64,000 bases of DNA from the NCBI GenBank assembly GCA_963513935.1, contig OY740768.1, forward strand, positions 74,252,877-74,316,876, written 5' to 3'. The stretch is from Aphrophora alni. Its lineage: Eukaryota; Arthropoda; Insecta; Hemiptera; Aphrophoridae. This document shows, in pieces, positions 39,388 to 51,945 of this stretch. Position 1 is the first letter of the stretch. Each line of letters starts with the position of its first letter. Made by a program: the position numbers and the translations under genes. Under the pieces are notes generated by a model. It had not been told where the DNA came from. It searched no databases and worked only from the letters and a program-made list of their open reading frames with translations.

Positions 39388-40523
39388 TAATTGGATAGAA
39401 AAAGATCTTGAACAATGATCTACGTTATTAGTATTTAGGTGTTTCCTTAATAATTAAAAGGTGAGCTGGTTTAATTAATTTCAATGAAAAGATGAGATGA
39501 TTTTGTCCTAATTTCATGTAACGTCGACTTCTATTTCATAAACATTGACTTTGTTTATGAAATGTTTTCATTTAACAACTTTTACACTTTTGTGTAATTT
39601 TATTCTTTATTTTGTAATTTTGCAGTTTTTTGTGAAATATTACACTTTTCAATGTAATTTATTTTTTTGATTGTAAATTTACCATGAGTCGTTTATAACA
39701 GTGATACATAATATTACATTATACATTACATATAAGAAAAATACTTTATTATCTAAACTCTATTTTTGAATACTATTAAAAAGTTGTGATTTCATCTGAA
39801 ACACTAATAACATTACAAAAATTCAAATGAACTTCTATAAACTCCCTTTAATACACAAATAATATTACTTCATGTTTCCAAACTCATAATTTTCTATGAA
39901 TCTGAAACACTATGTAATAATGGTAAATAAATAATAGTAAAAATATATAATTTATTAAATTTAACTCACTTCAAAGAAAGAATAACTCTTGCTAAACGGC
40001 ACTAAAAACAAATACTATCTACGCGACGCATTAACCACCTGTTACTTGAATAGATAATTCTTCTAAATTTTGAGTAATAATAATAATAATACCAAAGCTA
40101 AATTTGTAGACAGGTATTTATCTCTGGTAATTAATACTCTCTACATACATACAACAGTGACGCTTCAGTTTTTGTTCTTCTTTCATCGCATTAACTTAAC
40201 GTGCGGCTATTCATGAAACAAACAATGATATTTTCAGTTTATTTTTTATTTATTATTTAAAAAAATTCTTATTATGAAAGTACATAAAACTAATTCTTAA
40301 TAACTAATGATTCAGAAATAGACAATTGGAGGTTAAGTTATATACAATTATAAAGTACTGTCCACACCATTATATAAGTAGGCTTACATAATTGTCAGCC
40401 ATTGCGCTTGGCTGACTTCTATAAGGTTCTACACTATTTTACGTTGTTTTAGAACATCTAAAACTGACGATGTAATAGTTTTGCCCAACCTAATAAGAGA
40501 AATGTACATAAATAGCCTATATA

Positions 40524-40930
40524 GGGAGGGGTAAACAAAATTTGTAGAGAAAATTACCATTTTAAGGGCCTTTTTTAATGTTATCACCTTGAGACCAGTC
40601 GACCTCTAGATGGTCTAAAATGGTTGGATAATGTTTCGGATACTTTGGACTTTAATGTACAATTACTATCAGATATGTAGCTCCTACAGGGAGGAGTAAT
40701 CAAAATTTGGCGCGAAAGTTACCATTTTTCAAAGAGCGCCTTTTTTAATGGCCTCGCATTGGGCCCAGTCAACCTTTAGGGGTTCTAAAACGGTTAAATG
40801 ATGTTCGTGCTAGATTGCTGATCAGTTTCAGGTAGTTTTCCCCCAGGTATCAAACGCCTATGAAGTGTAAATAAACCATATAGAGCAAAAAGCACATTTT
40901 TCGTTATGAGACAGTTACATAATGGTCGCT
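40524..40930. repeat. old tandem repeat, period about 165 bp
   Basis: Units begin near 40524 (GGGAGGGGTAAACAAAATTT), 40689 (GGGAGGAGTAATCAAAATTT) and 40861 (GAAGTGTAAATAAACC). The first two also share TTACCATTTT, CCTTTTTTAATG, CCAGTC.ACCT and TCTAAAA.GGTT at the same offsets. The third is recognisable only in part. No ORF. Confidence 0.6.
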
Positions 40931-41809
40931 TTTTGGGCCTGTTCAATTTCTAGGGGGGAGGGGTCCAAATCTATTGGAATTCATTTTAAATAGAGAATAC
41001 TTGATTGATTGGCAAGTTTCTGCGTCATAGTATTCAAAATATGTATTTAAAAGCCATATAATTTAATTAGGGGTTGAAGGGGTAAGGAGGGGTCAGGATA
41101 TTAAGTGATCAAAACGTATTCTGAGGTGGTTCATAAAGTTGTCGAAGTACATGTTTCTAGAAAATTTTATATTTTAACAATAATTTAATAGGAAAACCTT
41201 AAAAATATAATCAAATTGCACGTTTTTTCATTTAAAAAACACAATTTCTCAACTGCAATCTGAAAACAAAAAGCAGGTCTTCTAATAATGTATATATTTC
41301 TATTGTGGGTCTAAAAAAATATTATAAAAAAGCTTCAACCGATTTCGATCTATTAGAAAGTTGTCTGAACTGTAATGCTTCATTGATTCTACTCTTCATG
41401 TCAAGTATTTATTCAGTATATACGAGTCCCAGTAAGTAACATGATCGCAATAAATAAAAAATTGGATTGGGCAAATACTTGATGGTAGAGTGTAGATCAA
41501 ACTAGGGTCCTTGGGGATTGAAAAGTCTTTACTCGTTATATAAGAAGAGTATCTTAGAGTGAATTTAAGACTATAATTGTTTATCCTGTTGTTGAAAGAA
41601 CATAATAAATTTTCTTTCTTTCATAGTTTATTATAGCTGTTTTTTTTAAATCATGCAAATCAAGACTCACCTTGGGCATATAGCCAACATATTAAACAAA
41701 CCTACTATTTATGCTTTGCAGTTTCCTTATTACATTATACTTATTTTGCAAGTCACACAAAGGAAATGAACAAAACATATAATTAAATGTATAAGTAGTA
41801 TCAACTAGA

Positions 41810-41997
41810 AAATCTCGAAGTAAGTAGACTAGCTGGATATACTCGTACAACATTTTTGTGGTTTTGTTTAAAACTCACATAACTTGTTTTGTTCGTTTAA
41901 AAATATAGAGAGTTTAAATATTTATAACGAATATAAACTTCACAATCCCAAAAGAGCTTAGATGAATCTAATCCGTTGTTCTGTTGTTTTTTAAATA

Positions 41998-42045
<48 letters not shown>

Positions 42046-42400
42046 CGCATACTTGTTTTTATTCGTTTAAAACATATACAATTTAATTTATAACAAGTAT
42101 GAACTTAACAATAAAGAAAGAGCCTAGCTGGATCTACTCCATTTTTGTTTTGCTTATAACGGACATTACTTGTTGTTGATTTGTTAAAAATATAGAGAGT
42201 TTTAAATTTATAACGAGTATGTACTTGCCAATCACCAAAGAGTCTAGACGGATCTACACCATATTTCTGGTTTTGCCTATATTACGAATACTCGTTTCCA
42301 TTCATTAAAACAGATACAGTTTAATTTATAATGAGTATGAATTTAACAATAAAGAAAGAGTTTATTTTATACCATTTTTAGGTTTAGTTTATAACTCCTA
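41810..42400. repeat. degenerate tandem repeat, units about 110-130 bp, part 1
   Basis: Recurring blocks appear in the order AAAGAG(C/T)CTAG then CTGGATCTACTCCAT, TTTGTTTA-ACTC, ACTTGTTTTT-ATTCGTTTAAAA, ATATAGAGAGTTTAAAT, TTATAACGAGTATGAACTT and ACAATC. At least four units are traceable, one interrupted by a (TA)n tract at 41998-42042. Similar blocks reappear at 43.49-43.74 kb, so the two stretches belong to one decayed array. Confidence 0.6.
41998..42042. repeat. (TA)n microsatellite
   Basis: A 45-bp tract inside the old 120-bp tandem array. Confidence 0.95.
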
Positions 42401-43079
42401 TAATTCTTTTTGTATTATTTAAAAATATTTATATTGAGCATAATTTACGTAATATTTGTAGTTGAAAAAACAAAACAAGATATGAAGTACTTGTTATTAT
42501 ACAACGAGATTTAAATTGAAATCATGATTATTAAAGTCTTGAAGGTGATCGAGATTGTATAAGAAGTAATACCACTACGCCTTAATGGTAAATATGAAAG
42601 CAATATTTAAGTAATGATAATGTTAGTTAAATAATATTAATAAACACTACTATAGTAATCACTCTGAATACACTTGTTAACGCGGAATCCATGTCTAAAA
42701 TGAAGGTCGACTGTTTTAAACCCCAGAAAAGATTTTCGCGATTAAAAAGTAATATTTCAATTAAACATAAATATACAAAATTATGTTTATGAGCATAAAA
42801 CAATATTTAAAAATCAGATGATTTGCGTCATCATGAAAATTACATCAGCCCAATATTTCAATTTCCATATACATAAATAATACAAAGTTTGTTTATGCTT
42901 ATCATATCTAATCAAAAACTTCACCAAATTGTATTTAAGTGCTGGACAGCTATTTTTTAAAATCTAAATTAACATATTTTTTTTATTTTATAATATATTC
43001 AAGAATTGTTTTAGTAAAAAATAAAATTTAAGACACTAATTTAGGTGGTCTATTAACCGCATAATCTCGTAATATCCCT

Positions 43080-43900
43080 CTCAGAGACGCGTATGTAGTG
43101 AGTAAAAACTCCCCAGTCCCGAAGGACCTAACTGAATCCACTCTTCTCAATTAAAGACTTTCCCCCCTCCAATATTTTAGTTGTCGGAAACATGTTACTG
43201 GGACACTCATGTAATGAGTAAGTAGCATACTTGGCAATCCCTAAGGATCCTAACTGGTTCTATGCCACCATTAAAGTACTTACCCATTTCAATATTCTAA
43301 CTGATTGAAACATGTTACTGGGACACTCATGTAATGAGTAAGTAGCATACTTGACAATCACTAAGGATCCTAACTGTATCTTCATTTTAACATCAAGGTC
43401 CTTACCCAAGAAGAAAATGGATTTTTTTAAATATTGTTTATAACGCAAATTAATTATTTTATTAGATAAAAACATAGGCATTTTAAATTTAGAAAGAGTA
43501 TGATCTTGACAATGCGGAAGGAGTCAGCTTGATCTAAACCAATAATCTGATTTTGTTTATAACTCTGAGTATTGACTTAATAATCCCGAAGGAGCCTAAC
43601 TGGATTTACACCATTTTCCTGATTTTATTTGTACGCACATTACTTGTTTTTTATTAATTAAAAATATATAGTTTAAATGTATTGCAAGTATGAAATTACA
43701 ATCCCTAAGAGCCATTGCTGGATCCACTCCATTTTACATGCAGTATTACATGCATTATCCATTATCGATATACTGTTAAAATCCATTTCTTGGGCTCCTT
43801 TTGGCAATCCTGAAAGATCCAAGCTGTCATTTAAAACAAGCTTTATCATGGTATTTACCCGACTCATTATTTCTGTTTTGAAAACACAAATTAAAATGAT
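43080..43900. repeat. tandem repeat, period 120 bp, part 2
   Basis: The clearest pair is 43189-43308 and 43309-43428, offset by exactly 120 bp and sharing GAAACATGTTACTGGGACAC, TCATGTAATGAGTAAGTAGC, ATACTTG.CAATC and CTAAGGATCCTAACTG. An older unit precedes it (43082, ATGTAGTGAGTA, GAAGGACCTAACTGAATCC). After it come diverged units with GAAGGAGTCAGCTTGATCTA, GAAGGAGCCTAACTGGATTT and CTAAGAGCCATTGCTGGATC. It looks like a decaying satellite. ORFs of 60-80 codons inside it are products of the repeat. Confidence 0.75.
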
Positions 43901-44749
43901 CAAGTGTATGTCTTGAGGTTTATAGGCAACGAACTATACTTACATTAATAATAGAAGTATTTTCAACAAAGGATTATTTTACATTGACTTTCCTTTTAAG
44001 CCCTTATTACCATTATGCAATTATTGTCACCTGCCTATCATGCTGCAGGCGAATGTGGTCAGACCAGTTGCTGAGTAACTTCTGCCAACACATTCAATAC
44101 CCGAAGGATGCCCCAAATAACAAAACATGTATTGTTTAGATAATAATTTAATAAAAATAGTTTTGAAGTGCTTCTGACAAAATGATAATTTTGACGTTAT
44201 TTTCTTATAACGAATTCCTCCAAATTTTATATGACCAAAAAATAAAATGGCAAATTCTCCTGGTTTGTCTAAAATATCCCATAATTTTTGTTTGGATTTA
44301 AACTTAATAGGAATCAATATAACCGCTTTTGAGAAAATCGTAATTTTTGTGTTATTTCCTGATGACGGCAAACTCGAAAAATTGTCATGTTCAAACATGT
44401 TAAATGAAATTTAAAATTCTTATTTATTTTATCAGGATATACCAGGAGTTGAATATACCAGGATATACTAGAGGATCACCGTATTTGAAAGAACCGAGAC
44501 TAGCAAATCGCTAGTCATAACTATAACTAACAGGCGGCTCTCAAAGTATTTATTAATGCCATATTTCCGTGACCTTCTAACACTAAATTCGTTTACCGAT
44601 GTAGTTCTACGTCACGAAAGACGATCCTTCGCAATCAGGAAGTGAAGAAAACCATAAAGACATAATGACAGTCACCTATTGTAGGAAGAGTAAACAATCT
44701 ACTATATAACTTATATTACTATAATTTTACGTCAGAGAGAGATCGTCAC

Positions 44750-45180
44750 ATGTATGTTGTAAACAACCTTGACTCAATTGTCCCGGAGGGAAGAGCGACA
44801 TCTCCGTAAGAAGGTGGATGGAGCACAACAAATGACGACAATTTCCACTAAGGGTCGCACAGCCCAATGTAAACAAACGTTGACAACATTTCAACGAAAG
44901 TGGCGAGGCCGTTATAAACAGACCATGATGCAATGTTCCGGAAGAGGGTTGAAGGTCCTCGGATGACAAAAATATTCCAGCCATCGCCCCCCATTTATCC
45001 GGAGTGCAATAAACAACATTTCATCCAGGGTTGTGACCCCAACCTGAAGGCCGCAACCCGTTTTTAAACAAATCTTGAGGTTAGGTTCCAGAGGAGGAGG
45101 ATATCTACTCCGGAAAGTAGAGGAACACAAATCACAACAATAAAAGAACATTCCATCTAGGACGATGACCCCATCGCCGC
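44750..45180. repeat. GC-rich degenerate minisatellite-like block
   Basis: GC-rich sequence with diverged recurring blocks of the form TAAACAAAC-TTGA, then ATGTTCCGGAGGAGG (44757, 44871, 44914, 45062), and of the form ACATTCCATCTAGG-CGNNNACCCC (44838, 45016, 45150). Spacing is uneven, so units have been lost or duplicated. Both strands are open for 65-85 codons, which is expected in a GC-rich repeat and is not evidence for a protein. Confidence 0.5.
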
Positions 45181-45300
45181 ATTCCTCTCGGTTAATGTAT
45201 AACTTACCAATTAAAAACTAATTATTCTAACGTTTTTTAATTATTCTAAGACGCAAATTTTTGTCCTTTTGTCCCTATATACCAATTTACAGGAGAGTAT

Positions 45301-45440
45301 TTGTCCTGAAATCGGCCTCACCTTTTACTGAGTCATCAGAAAGGGTCATAACGGAACTTTGTCCAGGAATCGGTGGCTATTTTTCTGGGTTATCGTTTTG
45401 TCGTGGAACTATTTTGGTCCAGGATTCGGCTATTCCCATC
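45301..45440. repeat. short tandem repeat, period 57-58 bp
   Basis: TTGTCCTGAAATCGG (45301), TTGTCCAGGAATCGG (45359) and TGGTCCAGGATTCGG (45415) recur at 58 and 56 bp. Partial matches between them include CTTTTACTGAGTCATC against TTTTCTGGGTTATCG. About 2.5 copies. Confidence 0.6.
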
Positions 45441-45999
45441 TAATATGATACATGCAGAGCAATCATTTAGTACAATAACAACATGTAAGATGTTATCCTT
45501 CACCTACACAACACTACAACCAGGGATCCTGCATGATCTGTCACAAAATTACCTTTGCTTGGACTCTGTTGCAGTTAGCGATTTGCCTCGCTCTTTGCGG
45601 TTACATGAAGTTCTGCTCTTTTCCATTATATCTTCTCCACACGTCCATGCGAATATCTTAACAGCTTGGAACATGGAAAATCATTTTTGAATCCTTTACT
45701 ACGGATAGGGGTACAAACAGGAATAAAGTGGTTTTTATTGAGGAAGATTCCCACACTATTGGAAAGATCAAATGTTGCCTCTTGTCTTTTGTAGATTTGT
45801 CACCTCTTCTACGAATGAAAAAAACATACAAAAACTAGTAAATTTTTACTATCACAATTTTTGATCGTGCTGACATAGTTTTTCCAATAAATGTGTTTGG
45901 TTTAATACACTGCTGAATTTTGAAATACCGGAAGGTTTTATGAATTTTTCTGTATTTAATAAAAACTAATAACAGTATATCTTTTACATGGTCAGATAA

Positions 46000-47160
46000 G
46001 AGTATAACTCACTTTTATTGAACAGTTTTACCACACACCAAATTATTACAATGTGTCATGCATTGCTATAAGTGCATACTAACAAGTTATGTTCAGTTAA
46101 AAAGTGCAAAATCTTAGGTGTAACTGTGATTAAACTTATTTTATAGCCAATATGTAGATATTTTCTACGAAAGACTAGACTTAGTCATTCCGCACTGTAT
46201 TATTTATTAAGATGCGACTTGCATTTCTTTTAAGACAGAGGAAAATCCATATACAGATGAAGTAAAAAATTATTTAAAAAAAAAAAAAAAACAGTCCTAC
46301 TTTTGGAATTAGTTTGTTTTCCATAATTTTCTAATGTTGGCGATGATAGACATCGCAAACTGCTAGAAGTTCTAAAATTCAATATTACAATACAAATAAG
46401 TGGAAATTTCATAGACCTAATAAAGTTTAGTATATACTGCTCTTTTATACCATACTGTGAATATTACTGTTCTGGTATTTACATTTACTCCTTGTCTCCT
46501 CCGAGTGCGTTAAGAAGCTCAATGGATGTTCGGAACCGGTTTCACAGCTAAAAAAACACTTAACTATCACCCCCGGCATTTGTTACCCTCTTACCTCTAA
46601 ACCTTCTAGCTCGCTGTAAGATGGTAACGTATATCAGTTATGGTGGATCCGGAATAACAGGTGATGTTTAACACATGACCCACATTTAGTCCTCTTTCAC
46701 GATTAGCTCTCACACGATTGACTACTAAAAGTGGCATTTTAAGAACAAAATGGAACATAAATATGAAACTGTAATGTTAATTATTATTTATTATTTTAAA
46801 AACCTCTGATACCTCACTATGTAATTGGTTTTTCCCATTTCAAGTAATTAAATTTAACTTTTTTCCACTAGTGTGTAAAACGTAGTACCTAAATACAACA
46901 ATTTATAAATTTAAAAATATTTGAAAGAAAATTAATTACGAAGAAGTAAATGTTGGTTGGTTCATTAGATTATATTGCTGCATACATTAATCAGGCATGG
47001 TCCACTACTTGTATCAATCAGTCACGCTTCAAAACGCTACACATAACCAACCAAGTAGAATAATTGTTTATAGCTCATGACCGAAATCTATTTCAAGCAC
47101 CAAATCATCTCCTGGGATTTCTCATTATTAAACTTGGAAAATCTGTGGTTTATCATAATT
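46000..47160 (+). repeat. dispersed repeat D, copy 1
   Basis: This shares long blocks with 53130-53860 in the same orientation: ATATTGCTGCATACATTAAT, CATGGTCCACTACTTGTATC, AATCAGTCACGCTTCAAAAC, CTACACATAACCAACCAAGT, AGAATAATTGTTTATAGCTC and ATCTATTTCAAGC. The outer part is also shared (TATAACTCACTTTTATTGAA, AAATCTTAGG). This copy is longer between about 46130 and 46740, where it holds an A-tract at 46276 and a GC-richer piece, suggesting a later insertion. No coding function recognised. Confidence 0.7.
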
Positions 47161-47751
47161 AAATTTTTAACAAAAGTTCATTTCTTAGCTCAAATTATGT
47201 TGTAGATATAATATAGCTATAATCTTTTCAATGAATGAGCTTAAGTAAAATATTATTCTATTTTTCAAAACAGTATAAGGCTTTTTGAATTTTGATATTA
47301 ACATATTAATTGGAAAGAGCCAAATTTTAAGAAATAGTATGTGTTGTATAAACCATTCACACAAATAAATGCTATAATTAAAAATAACGATCGATTATCT
47401 TACTAAAAAATGTACCTACTGAATCCGTCACTCTACAATAGATACACTTTGAACATCAACAAAAATTTGATTCTTTAGTTTGAATTTATTTTCCCATTAT
47501 TATTATTATTTTTTAATTATTATTTTTTATCTCTATTTTCAACAAGTTGTCCTCAGTTTTGAACCACATTATTATTTGTTTGTCGATTTTTTATTCTTAT
47601 TGTGTATTACCCACTTTCCGATGACATGTAGTTTTAAAACATATTTATACAAAACAAGTTGACACATAACATATAATAAATTCATAAAGTAAACTTATTA
47701 TAATCCTTTAAACCAATACATTTTTCAATGTACATATTAATAAACTATTTA

Positions 47752-47795
<44 letters not shown>
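47752..47795. repeat. (TA)n microsatellite
   Basis: A pure tract of about 43 bp in a non-coding region. Confidence 0.95.
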
Positions 47796-47800
<5 letters not shown>

Positions 47801-48474
47801 TATATTGAATGGGAAGTTTTTCAAAATTTCTTTTCCTTTATTACTTTTAGGAGTTAGCTCTATTTTGTTCTCGTAAAGAATCCATCTTTAGGAACATGTA
47901 GAAATCAAATTTCAATCCTACAACACTATGCAACATATAACTATAAAATATATTTGTTATAGAAAAAATTATAAATTATGTGTCACTGTATTCTAACCAA
48001 TTAATGTTTTGTGCCTCAAATATTTTCCTTTTAATCACTAAAAAATATAATGAATTTTTAAAAAAAACATCTTAATGCCATTACATTTAAAGGTTATTAA
48101 AGGTAGTAAGTATGTAGAGTTTGAAAATATGAAAATCTTTGACTAGTCATCGTCTTGAATAATTAATAAATGCGAGTTTAAAGGTACAATAAATTGTTAC
48201 GGTAATTTTAAAATACATTTATATTTTAGGCCTATATTTTCACGCACCTTGATTATAAAAGTAAAATTATATTAAACACGAGAGAAATATTCCACAAATA
48301 TAACTTTTTAGTAGTGAGTGTCAGCTGTTTATAGTAGTGAATTTTAAAATAATGTATAGTGTTTTAATCGACTTAGTTTCTAGTAATAAAAATCATTAAC
48401 ATAATTTATATACTTCTTATACTATAGAGGATACAACTGGGAATTGCCTACATACGAAAATCTGTTTGCAGTGA

Positions 48475-48615
48475 TGTATATTTTTTATTGGTGAAAGCTT
48501 TTAGGAAAGTGTAGTAACGCTTTTACTTTAAGTGGGAAGCAAATAACTTTTTATGTTTTCCTAAAGGGGGAAACCACCTGTGAAAACCTGTCCACAGATT
48601 GATCGGATCTTTGCA
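48475..48615 (+). repeat. diverged dispersed repeat E, copy 1
   Basis: Shares an order of short blocks with 62380-62510: AAAGCTTTTAGGAAAGTGTA, CAAATAACTTTTTATGTTTT, CTAAAGGGGGAAAC, CCTGTGAAAACCTG and GATC. Identity is low and the ends are unclear. Confidence 0.4.
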
Positions 48616-50285
48616 GGTGAGTTAAACGTTTACTACGTTAAACTTAATTTAAACAATATCTGCACAAACATATACGGTATGTCTGAAAATAACCTTGCTC
48701 CATGTATTATTGTTGTTATTTTTTAGAAAGTAAAACACGGTTTGTGACAATCTTATTTTCAATAATACTATTATGTGTCCACATTATCGAAGGCAAAAAT
48801 GCAGAAGATGCTCCATTTTCAGTTATTAATTTTTCATCGCGGTTGCTTAGTAATGAAGAAAACAAAAATGTTATCGAAAGACCCAGATTTGCTATTGCTC
48901 CTTAAAAGGTTAAAGTTTTTAATCGGTTTTTCCACGGTTTTCTATGAGTCCACATTTTCAGAGATGGAATGTCAGGATTTAAGATAAAACAAATACTAAT
49001 AGGTGACATGGTCATGTGATACACTATTATAAAACTCCCCGAGACTAGAAACATGATGAGTTACTGAAGCAAATAATGAAGAAATATTTTTTTAGAATAC
49101 CTTAAAACAATAATGGCGGTCAATAATGTGACTGTATTACTAAAATTAAAATTGAACTTCTTCATTTTATTTAATTGTTATTTGTTAATTGTTATCTCAG
49201 CTTACATGGATCACTTCAATAAGTACTAATTTTGGTGTTTGGTCAACCCTCTGGATATGGGGATGATGCAAAATATTTTTAATAGGATGTATTGCATTTT
49301 AATAAATAATTTGACACAAATTACTTTTACATAAATTAATTTAGTGTTCTGTTCTCGATATTTTTAAATGTAAACATAGATCAAGTGATATAATATTTTA
49401 AAAAGCTCATGAAGCTAATCATTTTGATAAATAATTCGGTATTACTATTACCATTTTAAAATTTCAGTCCAAATTGTTTCCAATTTTGAACGTTATGTGT
49501 GTCTTTACCTTGACTATACTAATCAAGATATAATCAATTATGATAAAACAAAACAATCAATTAACAATAATGAATCATCAAAAAGAGCTTTCATACTGTA
49601 TACTACCAAGCTGTAAAAATTTGTCCATAGTGATTTAAAATCCATATTTAGAAAAGTTTAAATCCTAGTGTTTTAACCACAATAATACAGGTTGTAGGTC
49701 AAGATGTATTTCATTTTAAAAGTTATTGCAATCAAAATTCGTAGGTTAAAATATATTTTGAAGTCACTCACAATTATTTAAAGGACGTCAATAATTTACT
49801 GTCAGGATTTTTTGTTCATGACAAATAATTTAGTAACTTTGGAACCATAAAAAATCCCACGTTATGTAATAACGGTAATGTTATATTGTCTTGATAATGA
49901 ACAATTTATTAACAATCATTATTTTAACATTGCATATATTTTGTATAATCATTGTCTTTATTAAGACAAAGTAACTCTTTTACTTCTAATTTCTTTGTTT
50001 TTATAGAGTTAGCTAAGGAAGATAAAACCAAACCAATACAAGTTTACTATATTATGTTTATTTTGGGACTATTTTTTAACAAAATATTACATTAGTTCCT
50101 TTATTATGTACGAATAAGAAACTTTAAAATTTATTAATTTGTTTCAATTAACCTAGTCATCTTGTTTTCCAATAACGAGTATGGTAATATTTGTTTTTAA
50201 AACAGAGATAATTTGTCTGATAAAAGATATTTATTGTAACTACAAATATATGAATAGCTATTTTAATAAGTTTAAAATAAACTTT

Positions 50286-50570
50286 AGCGTGTTACATGTT
50301 TTCTAAATGAATAGTATAGCTCTTTTAAACACTGTAGTGTAATAACTTGAAAGGGTCGTGGGCAAAAGCCAGCTGCCCTATAGCCTTCCCTTCATTTAAA
50401 ACACTTTTTCATTCCCTAGTGGCCAGTTAGCCAAACAATTTAACTGGACGTTTATCACCGGCACTTCGTTTATCAAATTTAATTATTGGTTTAGGGGGAG
50501 AAAGACTAATGTTACAACAGGGATAATACAATGGAATGTTCAGCTCTTTTTAGATTAAAAGTTACACGCT
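50286..50570 (+). mobile_element. MITE, copy 2
   Basis: The 285-bp copy begins AGCGTGTTAC and ends GTTACACGCT, giving a 10-bp terminal inverted repeat with one mismatch. There is no ORF. Flanking AAACTTT and GCGTTTAG also partly pair, so the true ends could lie a few bases further out. The superfamily is undetermined because no clear target-site duplication is visible. Confidence 0.75.
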
Positions 50571-51199
50571 GCGTTTAGTTCATGTATGTTCTCTTTATAT
50601 TAAAAGAAATAATTTAATACTGAGTAAATGTATAACTACTTGCGTATTTTACATCTAATTTCTGTTTTAATTGAAGTATATTATATTATACCAGAGTTTA
50701 TCTAGAAAATAATCTCTATAATATAGACAGGTACGTGTACGTATTATGTATTATTTTGTATTTGAATGGTTATTTATGTAGTTGTACATAATTATTAATC
50801 AATGCAGGCAATAAAGCGAAATGAAATGGAATCCAAGTAAATATATAATTTAACGTTTGAATTCGTAATAACATAATTAACAAAATAATATAATTAATAC
50901 ATCAATTTGTTGTCGGTTACGCTAATAATATATTTCTAATTGAATTGTTAAGTTTGTATCTAAAAACGTTGAACCGATTGAATCGGTATTGCGAATTGTG
51001 AATTCTGTTATTTATTAATATTATATCTAACAGTTTGAAAGAAAGAAATTTTGAAAATCACATTTAACTCTCCGGAAGTTTCAATGTATATCAAAGTCTT
51101 ACACAAGCAATTTAGAGGTGTACCGGTACTGCGATAAAAAGCCGAATGGGTCAGTAAAGTAAGTAAAGATTCTGTTGATATTGGGAAAAAAAAACTAGT

Positions 51200-51945
51200 A
51201 AATCTATTTACGACAGCGGAAGAAACATAACTGGTAATAATTGATGTGATCTAGTAGATAATCTTTAGACAAAACACTTGTCATATGTTGAAGCAATGAA
51301 AACAAACCAAGAGGCAATTCCGGCAGAATTGAAGATATTAAAAAAAGAAATATTAGTTCAAATTTATTTGCTAATAATTTGGATATATTAGCACACTTGT
51401 GTCTTTTGTGTAAAAAAGTATAATAAAAATATCGTGCTGATTTCAAATATGCATTACGGTGAATTTATGACATTTAAAAACTGCCAGAAATAGTAAAGCA
51501 TTTAACAGACTAAAGCCTCTTGTGGATGCGTAGACAAACGATATGCAACATATAATGTTGCTAGATATATAAGAACGTGGTCTATAGTTGGTTTTTATGA
51601 TGGACTAAATATTGCGGATATAATTCCACAAGTGGCAACAATATTGAGATTAAAAGCGAAGAAGAATGTTTCTGAGACAGCTTAGAGATGACTTAGTAGA
51701 TGAACTCAGTTAGAACTCAGGCTGAATCAGTCCGAAGAGAAACTCTACTAGATCTTCAAAGTTCATTAAAGAAATTATCAACAACACAGCAACCAAAACT
51801 GAGAAATGCACAATACTAGAAGAAGAGGAAAAGATGCGAACCCTGTAAACTGACGAAAAGAAGTCGTCCGACTATCAACATGTGTAGTAACTGAATATAG
51901 ACTATTTGTCCTGAACACGCTGTACCAGTTTGTGTGAAGTGATAC
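51200..51945 (+). pseudogene. piggyBac transposase fossil (C-terminal half)
   Basis: In order, across frameshifts and stops, the plus strand shows the C-terminal half of a piggyBac transposase. It starts with SGRNITGNN near 51214, where the family has GRN(V/I)T-DNWF. Then come EAMKTNQEAIPAEL; KKYNKNIVLISNMHYGE near 51410-51470; VDKRYATYNVARYIRTWSIV and GFYDGLNIADI near 51530-51620 (family VDxxDQ and RRWP region); RRMFLRQLRDDLVDEL near 51657; and the cysteine-rich tail RCEPCKLTKRSRPTINMCSN, then ICPEHAVPVCVK, near 51835-51939. The N-terminal catalytic part is not recognisable upstream. The relation to the piggyBac derivative at 8.35 kb cannot be tested because the retained parts do not overlap. 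Confidence 0.85.

Noticed and set aside
39207..39398. 63-codon ORF rich in YIYIYI
   Set aside because: Translation of the TA microsatellite.
44027..44398. 123-codon minus-strand ORF, the longest in the window
   Set aside because: No recognisable domain, biased composition and position between decayed tandem repeats; no splice or promoter context supports it.
44727..45151. overlapping ORFs of 65-85 codons on both strands
   Set aside because: Explained by the GC-rich repeat block; no homology recognised and several frames open at once.
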